Positions 58,476 through 64,000 of a stretch of DNA of 64,000 nt are shown here, piece after piece. Each line of letters starts with the position of its first letter. Positions within the stretch are counted from its first letter, which is position 1. The notes beneath the pieces were generated by a model. The model had not been told where the DNA came from and ran no database searches. It saw only the letters and a list, made by a program, of their open reading frames with translations. Origin of the DNA: Antrihabitans auranticaus (GTDB taxonomy: Bacteria; Actinomycetota; Actinomycetes; Mycobacteriales; Mycobacteriaceae); NCBI RefSeq assembly GCF_016481275.1, contig NZ_JAEMNW010000001.1, positions 744,001 to 808,000 of the forward strand, given 5' to 3'. Position numbers and translations under genes: made by a program.

Positions 58476-60770
58476 ATGGCCGTCACGACCGAGCCGCGAC
58501 CGGAGAACGACGCGAACATCGAATATCTGCGTACCGATCCGGACCTGCCACCGGTCGGCATCATCGACCGGACGCCGATCACGCCCACCAAGAAGGCGGT
58601 GTTCGCCGTCATCGCCTTGGCGGGCGCGGTCGCCTGGGCGATGATCGCGATCGTCCGCGGCGAGAACATCAACGCGGTGTGGTTCGTCATCGCTGCCGGT
58701 TGTACGTACATAATCGCGTTCCGGTTCTACGCGCGATTCATCGAATACAAGATCGTGCAGCCGCGCGACGACCGGGCGACACCGGCAGAGATCCTGGAAA
58801 ACGGCAAGGACTACATGCCGATGGATCGCCGGGTGCTCTACGGTCACCACTTCGCCGCGATCGCGGGAGCCGGCCCTCTCGTCGGGCCGGTGCTCGCGTC
58901 GCAGATGGGCTACCTGCCCGGAACGATGTGGATCATCATCGGCGTCGTGTTCGCGGGAGCGGTCCAGGACTACCTGGTGCTGTGGGCATCGACGAAGCGG
59001 CGTGGCCGCAGCCTCGGGCAGATGGCACGTGAAGAACTCGGCGTCGTCGGCGGTGTGGCCGCCATCGTCGGTGTGCTGGTCATCATGGTCATTCTTCTCG
59101 CGGTTCTCGCGCTGGTCGTCGTCAACGCACTGGCCGAGAGCCCGTGGGGCGTCTTCTCCATCTCGATGACGATCCCGATCGCACTGTTCATGGGCGTCTA
59201 CCTGCGCTACCTGCGGCCGGGCAAGGTCTCCGAAATTTCGTTCATCGGCTTCGGACTGTTGCTGCTTGCCATCATCTCGGGCGGCTGGGTTGCCGAAACC
59301 GGTTGGGGCGAGGACTGGTTCACGCTGTCGAAGGTGACGATCGCGTGGCTGCTCGTCGGCTACGGATTCGCTGCCTCGATCCTTCCGGTGTGGCTGCTGC
59401 TCGCGCCTCGCGATTACCTGTCGACGTTCATGAAGATCGGCACGATCGGCCTTCTCGCAGTCGGCATCCTGATCACGATGCCGGTCATTCAGGCCCCGGC
59501 GGTCTCGAAGTTCGCTACCGCGGGCAACGGACCGGCGTTCGCAGGCTCGCTGTTCCCGTTCCTGTTCATCACGATCGCATGCGGCGCACTGTCCGGCTTC
59601 CACGCGCTGATCGCCTCGGGCACGACCCCGAAGCTGCTCGAGAAGGAGTCGCACGCCCGGATGATCGGGTACGGCGGCATGTTGATGGAGTCCTTCGTTG
59701 CGGTGATGGCGCTGATCACCGCGTGCATTCTCGACCAGCACCTGTATTTCGCGCTCAACTCACCGTCGGCCGCAACAGGCGGTACGGCCGACAAGGCTGC
59801 GACCTACGTCAACGGGCTGGGTCTCGGCGGAACACCGATCACTCCGGACGAGCTGACGCAGTACGCCAAGGACGTCGGCGAGGAGTCCGTGATTTCGCGG
59901 ACCGGTGGTGCGCCGACACTCGCGATCGGAATCTCCGAGGTGCTGCACGGCTTCCTCGGCGGCGCAAGTCTCAAAGCCTTCTGGTACCACTTCGCGATCA
60001 TGTTCGAGGCGCTGTTCATCCTCACGACGATCGACGCCGGAACACGAGTCGCACGCTTCATGCTTTCCGACTCGCTCGGCAACTTCGGCGGACCCGTCGC
60101 ACGGTTCAAAGATCCGTCGTGGCGTGTGGGTGCGTGGATCTGCTCGCTGGTCGTGGTCGCCGGCTGGGGCTCGATCCTGCTGATGGGCGTCACAGATCCG
60201 CTCGGCGGCATCAACACCCTCTTCCCGCTGTTCGGTATCGCGAACCAGTTGCTGGCCGCGATCGCGCTGACCGTCATCACGACGATCGTCGTGAAGAAGG
60301 GCCTTCTGAAGTGGGCCTGGATCCCCGGCATCCCGCTGGTGTGGGACCTCATCGTCACCATGACGGCGTCGTGGCAGAAGATCTTCTCGGCCGACCCGAA
60401 GGTCGGGTACTGGAAGCAGCACAGCATCTGCCAGGCCGCACAGGACGCAGGCAAGACCTGCCTGACGGCCAAGACGCCCGAGGACGTCGCAGCCATCGTT
60501 CGCAACACGTTCATCCAGGGCACGCTGTCGATCGTGTTCGCGACGCTGACCCTCGTCGTTGCGCTGGCAGGTGCGTACGTCTGCTACAAGGCAATTCGAG
60601 CAGGCGGATCGCAGACGACGGAATCGCCTGAAGAACCGTCGAAGATATTCGCGCCCACGGGCTTCATCCCCACCGCCGCCGAGCGTGAGGTGCAGAAGGA
60701 ATGGGATGCGCTGATCGAGGCGGGCAAGGTCCGGGCACCCGGAGCCGCGCACGTGAGGGCGGTGCATTGA
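58476..60770 (+). CDS. cstA: Carbon starvation protein CstA
   Basis: A 764-residue membrane protein with about 18 helices, of the CstA/BtsT family of peptide- and pyruvate-type transporters. Family blocks seen include GHHFAAIAGAGPLVGPVLA, FHALIASGTTPK and TLFPLFGIANQLLAAIAL. The last hundred residues hold a hydrophilic loop and tail. AAGGAGGGG precedes the ATG. It is followed after one base by the YbdD gene, the usual operon partner. Induced on carbon limitation in relatives. Confidence 0.95.
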   Translation: MAVTTEPRPENDANIEYLRTDPDLPPVGIIDRTPITPTKKAVFAVIALAGAVAWAMIAIVRGENINAVWFVIAAGCTYIIAFRFYARFIEYKIVQPRDDRATPAEILENGKDYMPMDRRVLYGHHFAAIAGAGPLVGPVLASQMGYLPGTMWIIIGVVFAGAVQDYLVLWASTKRRGRSLGQMAREELGVVGGVAAIVGVLVIMVILLAVLALVVVNALAESPWGVFSISMTIPIALFMGVYLRYLRPGKVSEISFIGFGLLLLAIISGGWVAETGWGEDWFTLSKVTIAWLLVGYGFAASILPVWLLLAPRDYLSTFMKIGTIGLLAVGILITMPVIQAPAVSKFATAGNGPAFAGSLFPFLFITIACGALSGFHALIASGTTPKLLEKESHARMIGYGGMLMESFVAVMALITACILDQHLYFALNSPSAATGGTADKAATYVNGLGLGGTPITPDELTQYAKDVGEESVISRTGGAPTLAIGISEVLHGFLGGASLKAFWYHFAIMFEALFILTTIDAGTRVARFMLSDSLGNFGGPVARFKDPSWRVGAWICSLVVVAGWGSILLMGVTDPLGGINTLFPLFGIANQLLAAIALTVITTIVVKKGLLKWAWIPGIPLVWDLIVTMTASWQKIFSADPKVGYWKQHSICQAAQDAGKTCLTAKTPEDVAAIVRNTFIQGTLSIVFATLTLVVALAGAYVCYKAIRAGGSQTTESPEEPSKIFAPTGFIPTAAEREVQKEWDALIEAGKVRAPGAAHVRAVH

Positions 60771-60771
60771 C

Positions 60772-60960
60772 ATGAGTGTCAAGACAGCTGCACGCTCGTT
60801 CGCTTGGTGGTTCACGTCGGTGATGGGTGACCGCGACTACTCCCGCTACGTGACGTACATGCAAGCCCGGCACCCTGGCGAGCCGATCGCCTGCGAGCGT
60901 GAGTACTGGCGTTCCCGGCACGCCGACGCTGAGCTGAATCCGCGGTCGCGCTGCTGTTAA
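60772..60960 (+). CDS. YbdD/YjiX-family small protein, CstA partner
   Basis: A 62-residue protein of the YbdD (DUF466/KbdX) family: WWFTSVMGDRDYSRYVTYM, then RHPGEPIACEREYWRSRH, the family core. In E. coli CstA or BtsT requires the small partner for pyruvate uptake. It starts one base after the cstA stop. A two-Cys tail (SRCC) ends the protein. Confidence 0.93.
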   Translation: MSVKTAARSFAWWFTSVMGDRDYSRYVTYMQARHPGEPIACEREYWRSRHADAELNPRSRCC

Positions 60961-61026
60961 CCGCGCACAGGGTGATGGCCGATTTCCGCTAGCGCCGCGG
61001 GGTGCAGCGCTGGCACAGTGAGATTC

Positions 61027-62490
61027 ATGACCACAGCGACCGCACCGATGCACCTCGATTTCGATAGGTGCTACCGCGCGGTGTCGTCCAAGGACTCCCG
61101 CTTCGACGGACAGTTCTTCACCGCGGTGCGCACCACCGGAATCTATTGCCGTCCATCGTGTCCCGCAATCACGCCGAAGCCTGGCAACGTCGTCTTCATG
61201 CCGACAGCCGCGGCGGCGCAGCACTCCGGATTCCGCGCGTGCCGGCGTTGTCTACCCGACGCCGCACCGGGGTCACCGCAATGGAACATCCGCTCCGATC
61301 TGGCCGCGCGCTCCATGCGGCTCATCTCCGACGGCGTCGTCGAACGTGGTGGCGTCGAAGCACTCGGCGCTGCCGTCGGCTACTCGACTCGCCAACTCAC
61401 CCGGGTGCTGACCGCCGAACTCGGCGCCGGACCACTCGCGCTTGCCCGCGCGCACCGCGCCCACACCGCCCGACTGCTGATTCAAACCACACGAATGCCG
61501 ATGTCGGACATTGCCTTTGCGGCCGGGTTCGCGAGCATCCGGCAGTTCAACGACACGATCCGCGCAGTGTTCGCGGTGACGCCGACACGGATGCGCGAAG
61601 AGTCCGAGCGCAAGCCGGACGTCCCCGTGGTCACCGGAACCGTGTCACTGCGGCTCCCCTACCGCGCGCCGCTCGACGCGACGTGGTTCGAATGGTTTCT
61701 GTCGGCGCACGCAGTTCCCGGTGTCGAGAGCTGGGCCGACGGGACCTACACGCGCAGCCTCCGGCTACCGCACGGCCACGCCACAGCTTCGATTCGATTG
61801 CTGCCGGGGTTCGCGCGTGCCGAACTGTCGCTGAGCGACATGCGCGACCTCGCACCTGCGGTCGCCCGGCTGCGACACCTGCTCGATCTCGACGCGGACC
61901 CAGCCGCCGTCGACGAGGCGCTCGCTGCCGACAGTCGACTTGCCGAAGCCGTCTCGAAGACCGCGGGTATTCGCGTTCCCGGCAACGTCGACGGCGCAGA
62001 ATTGCTGCTGCGCACGATGATCGGCCAGCAGATCTCCCTGGCCGCAGCGTCGACCCATACCGCACGACTCGTGGATGCGCTCGGCGAACCGATCGACCAG
62101 TCGACGGTCACGCGCTTGTTCCCGACCGCGGAGGCGATCGCCGTGCGCGGACGTGAGGTCCTCACCGGACCCGCCCGCCGGATCGATTCGATCGTCGGCG
62201 CTGCCGAAGCGCTTGCGTCGGGCAGGCTCGACTTGCATTGCGGGAGAGCCGCGCACGAGGTTCGCGCCGACCTGCTCGCTCTTCCCGGTATCGGACCGTG
62301 GACCGCCGATTACGTGACGATGCGGCTACTCGCCGATCCCGACATCTTGTTGTCGAAGGACCTCGTCGTGCGCCAGGGCGCTGCGGTCCTCGGTATCGAC
62401 CTCGCCGAATCCGACCGCTGGAAGCCCTGGCGGTCCTACCTCTCGATGCACCTATGGCGCGTTGCTCTCAACAGAAGGAAAGCAAGATGA
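61027..62490 (+). CDS. alkA: AdaA-AlkA fusion: DNA methylphosphotriester sensor/3-methyladenine glycosylase
   Basis: A 487-residue protein. The N-terminal Ada zinc domain has the four cysteines YCRPSC and ACRRC (C41, C45, C72, C75); C41 accepts methyl from DNA phosphotriesters. Two AraC helix-turn-helix motifs follow (about 95-195), then an AlkA glycosylase domain with the helix-hairpin-helix LLALPGIGPWTADYV and catalytic Asp in LLSKDLVVRQ. It matches mycobacterial Rv1317c (alkA). ATG 61027 is taken; GTG 61018 and ATG 61048 are possible. Its stop overlaps ogt. Confidence 0.93.
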   Translation: MTTATAPMHLDFDRCYRAVSSKDSRFDGQFFTAVRTTGIYCRPSCPAITPKPGNVVFMPTAAAAQHSGFRACRRCLPDAAPGSPQWNIRSDLAARSMRLISDGVVERGGVEALGAAVGYSTRQLTRVLTAELGAGPLALARAHRAHTARLLIQTTRMPMSDIAFAAGFASIRQFNDTIRAVFAVTPTRMREESERKPDVPVVTGTVSLRLPYRAPLDATWFEWFLSAHAVPGVESWADGTYTRSLRLPHGHATASIRLLPGFARAELSLSDMRDLAPAVARLRHLLDLDADPAAVDEALAADSRLAEAVSKTAGIRVPGNVDGAELLLRTMIGQQISLAAASTHTARLVDALGEPIDQSTVTRLFPTAEAIAVRGREVLTGPARRIDSIVGAAEALASGRLDLHCGRAAHEVRADLLALPGIGPWTADYVTMRLLADPDILLSKDLVVRQGAAVLGIDLAESDRWKPWRSYLSMHLWRVALNRRKAR

Positions 62491-63005
62491 CGTACTACGC
62501 AACACAAGACACACCGATCGGACCCTTCACCACGATCGCGACGGCAGCGGCAACAGTACTCGCCTCCGGCTGGACGGCGGACCCCGAAGACCTGCGGCAC
62601 CTGATTCATCCGACACTGCGGCCTGCCGACCTCACTGCCCGGAAGGAACTCGGCGAGTTGACCCGCGTTGTCGACGCCTATCACGAGGGCGATCTGAGTG
62701 CGATCGATTCCGTTGTAGTCGAACAACATTCGGGCGAGTTCTTGACCCACGCGTGGAAGGTTCTGCGAGCGGTCCCCGCGGGCGAGCCTGTCACCTACAC
62801 GGGTCTCGCCGAACTCGCGGGTAGGCCGGCAGCAACTCGCGCAGCGGCCAGCGCGTGCGCACGAAATGCCGCGGCCCTCTTCGTGCCGTGTCATCGGGTC
62901 GTCCGAATCGGCGGCGCGCTCGGCGGATTCCGCTGGGGGCTACCGGTGAAGCAGTGGCTGCTCGACCACGAAGCCGCGCGTCAGGCGGGCGGCGGAGTCG
63001 GCTGA
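62487..63005 (+). CDS. ogt: Methylated-DNA-protein-cysteine S-methyltransferase Ogt
   Basis: A 172-residue suicide methyltransferase repairing O6-methylguanine. The acceptor motif is VPCHRVV (C135), and the helix-turn-helix region TYTGLAELAGRPAATRAA precedes it. AGAAAGGA lies before the ATG, which overlaps the alkA stop (ATGA). The alkA-ogt pair is the mycobacterial adaptive-response operon. Confidence 0.95.
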   Translation: MTYYATQDTPIGPFTTIATAAATVLASGWTADPEDLRHLIHPTLRPADLTARKELGELTRVVDAYHEGDLSAIDSVVVEQHSGEFLTHAWKVLRAVPAGEPVTYTGLAELAGRPAATRAAASACARNAAALFVPCHRVVRIGGALGGFRWGLPVKQWLLDHEAARQAGGGVG

Positions 63006-63487
63006 GTCACCGGACGCGGCTGCTTCATCGGCGGGTCGACTATGCCGATCATCGTGCGAGCCGTGCCGAGAGCTTCCATCGGCGACCCCGTCGCGATCGT
63101 CTGCGCCTGGGTCGTCGTCGCGGAATTCGCCAAAGCCGCTGTCCCTGCGGCCTGTTGCAGGAGTCGCTTGTCGATCTGACTCGACATCCACTTCGACCCA
63201 CCAGTGCCGACGAGCACCGCGCCGCAAATCGTACTCATCGTCAGTGCGTAGTCACCGGAGTCCGACACGGATGCACTCGCGACCGGTCCGTACAGGCCCC
63301 ATGCCAACCACGCACCGACCGCGCCGGTGACTATCAAGCCCACCCAGCCCGGGCGATAGACCGTGCCGGTAGCGCCCACCGCGCGCGTCGGCAGGAGGTA
63401 ATCCTTGTCCTCCGACAACAGCGCGGCGACCGCACCCCCGAGGCCTCCCGCGCCCAGAACGATCAACGTCATAACCCAGATAGCCAC
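62981..63487 (-). CDS. Hypothetical membrane protein with four helices
   Basis: A 168-residue protein. A hydrophobic N-terminal helix (MAIWVMTLIVLGAGGLGGAVAAL, the first 20 residues of which anchor it) and further helices at about 45-65 and 78-95 are seen, followed by a soluble Ala/Thr-rich, proline-rich tail. I do not recognise a family. The GTG start is divergent from the AI-2E-type gene, and the 3' end overlaps ogt by 25 bases. Confidence 0.65.
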   Translation of the reverse strand: MAIWVMTLIVLGAGGLGGAVAALLSEDKDYLLPTRAVGATGTVYRPGWVGLIVTGAVGAWLAWGLYGPVASASVSDSGDYALTMSTICGAVLVGTGGSKWMSSQIDKRLLQQAAGTAALANSATTTQAQTIATGSPMEALGTARTMIGIVDPPMKQPRPVTQPTPPPA

Positions 63488-63528
63488 GTTGCGATCGTAG
63501 GGCGATTCGCGCCGTTAGGCTGGTATTC

Positions 63529-64000
63529 GTGACCGACCGAAGCGGGACGACGGACGAGAGTGCACGCGATCGTGGCCAGGTGATCGGCCACGGGGTCCTC
63601 TGGCTTGCCAAGTGGTCGCTGTGCATCGTCGCGATTGCAGCCGGCGCCTGGGTGATCGGCTATCTCACCGCCAAGCTGTGGGTGGTCGTGTTGCCGATCC
63701 TGCTGGCGATTGTCATCGCAACCGTGCTGTGGCCACCGACGCGCGCGATGACGAAGCGCGGCCTCAAACCGGGCCTGGCCGCAACGATCAGCTTGCTCAC
63801 CTTTGTAGGGATCGTCGCGGGCATCATCGCGCTGATCGTCCCCTCCGTCGTCGATCAGTCACCGAAACTCGCCGATCAGGCAACCGAAGGTGTCAACAAG
63901 GTTCGGGAATGGCTACACGGGCCGCCACTGAACGTCCGTGACGAGCAACTCGATTCAGCAGTTCAAGCAATCGTCGGCCGCCTGCAGTCCAGCGCGGATC
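63529..64000 (+). CDS. AI-2E family transporter, N-terminal part (truncated by window)
   Basis: A reading frame runs off the window end; 157 residues are seen. After a hydrophilic start (TDRSGTTDESARDRG) there are three hydrophobic helices: LWLAKWSLCIVAIAAGAWVI, LWVVVLPILLAIVIATVLW and AATISLLTFVGIVAGIIALI. The PPTRAMTKRGLKPGLAAT loop and the following amphipathic region match the AI-2E exporter (PF01594) family, whose members move signals, ions or other small molecules. GTG at 63529 follows a TAGGCT -10-like box by 7 bases, so it is probably leaderless. Confidence 0.8.
   Translation, partial: MTDRSGTTDESARDRGQVIGHGVLWLAKWSLCIVAIAAGAWVIGYLTAKLWVVVLPILLAIVIATVLWPPTRAMTKRGLKPGLAATISLLTFVGIVAGIIALIVPSVVDQSPKLADQATEGVNKVREWLHGPPLNVRDEQLDSAVQAIVGRLQSSAD

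Overview
The window comes from the chromosome of a high-GC, mycolic-acid-type actinobacterium. A Nocardiaceae-like organism (Rhodococcus/Nocardia/Gordonia relatives) fits best. The evidence is three WS/DGAT-family acyltransferase genes, an MmpL transporter, an adaA-alkA fusion followed by ogt as in mycobacteria, an RsdA-type anti-sigma factor, an F420/LLM oxidoreductase, a mycothiol-dependent (MDMPI-like) enzyme, a FadA2-like thiolase and many leaderless-looking GTG/TTG starts. The genus is inference; no rRNA or tRNA marker is present.

Layout. 1-9600: end of an NCS2-like permease coupled to an S4 RNA-binding protein, a divergent WS/DGAT and PAS-PAS-GGDEF cyclase, OsmC, MmpL, a SigD-like sigma factor, a second WS/DGAT-like protein and a CPBP protease. 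9590-19236: FMN hydroxy-acid dehydrogenase, HxlR regulator with a divergent 14-TM exporter, ClC channel, Mug glycosylase, hydrolase, TSUP exporter, TetR and a hemerythrin-SRPBCC fusion. 19234-24900: an AbiEi/DUF559-type gene bracketed by palindromic repeats, LLM oxidoreductase, beta-lactamase-like esterase, SABATH-type methyltransferase, and YeiH with a 43-residue partner. 25140-31000: TetR-crotonase-crotonase operon, NDH-2, LysR, an alanine-dehydrogenase-family enzyme. 31100-34243: a self-contained operon of RHH regulator, DUF4097 protein and ABC exporter. 34299-42665: amidase, hydrolases, rsdA, two small proteins, FUSC, a MarR/pseudo-hydrolase pair and a TetR/MDMPI pair, both with clear operators. 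42675-52981: split chromate transporter with a phospholipase D-like protein, MpaB-type oxygenase, DHA2 exporter, methyltransferase, tandem secreted paralogues, hydrolases and a condensation-GNAT fusion. 52986-64000: YchF, a pseudo-isochorismatase, methyltransferase, canonical WS/DGAT, thiolase, CstA-YbdD, AdaA-AlkA with Ogt, and a truncated AI-2E-type permease.

Themes. Lipid and acyl-CoA metabolism recurs (three WS/DGATs, crotonases, thiolase, MmpL, possible fatty-acid methyltransferase). Small regulator/target modules are frequent: five of them (HxlR, MarR, TetR at 41.8 kb, RHH, TetR at 17.5 kb) have palindromic sites in their promoter regions. Genes are tightly packed and often convergent, with five pairs sharing a 4-bp stop overlap. 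No intergenic stretch exceeds about 300 bp; the longest are 2493-2727, 24901-25139 and about 37054-37284. I see no rRNA, tRNA, CRISPR array, insertion sequence or prophage. Coding orientation changes often and base composition looks even throughout, so this reads as ordinary chromosome rather than an island.
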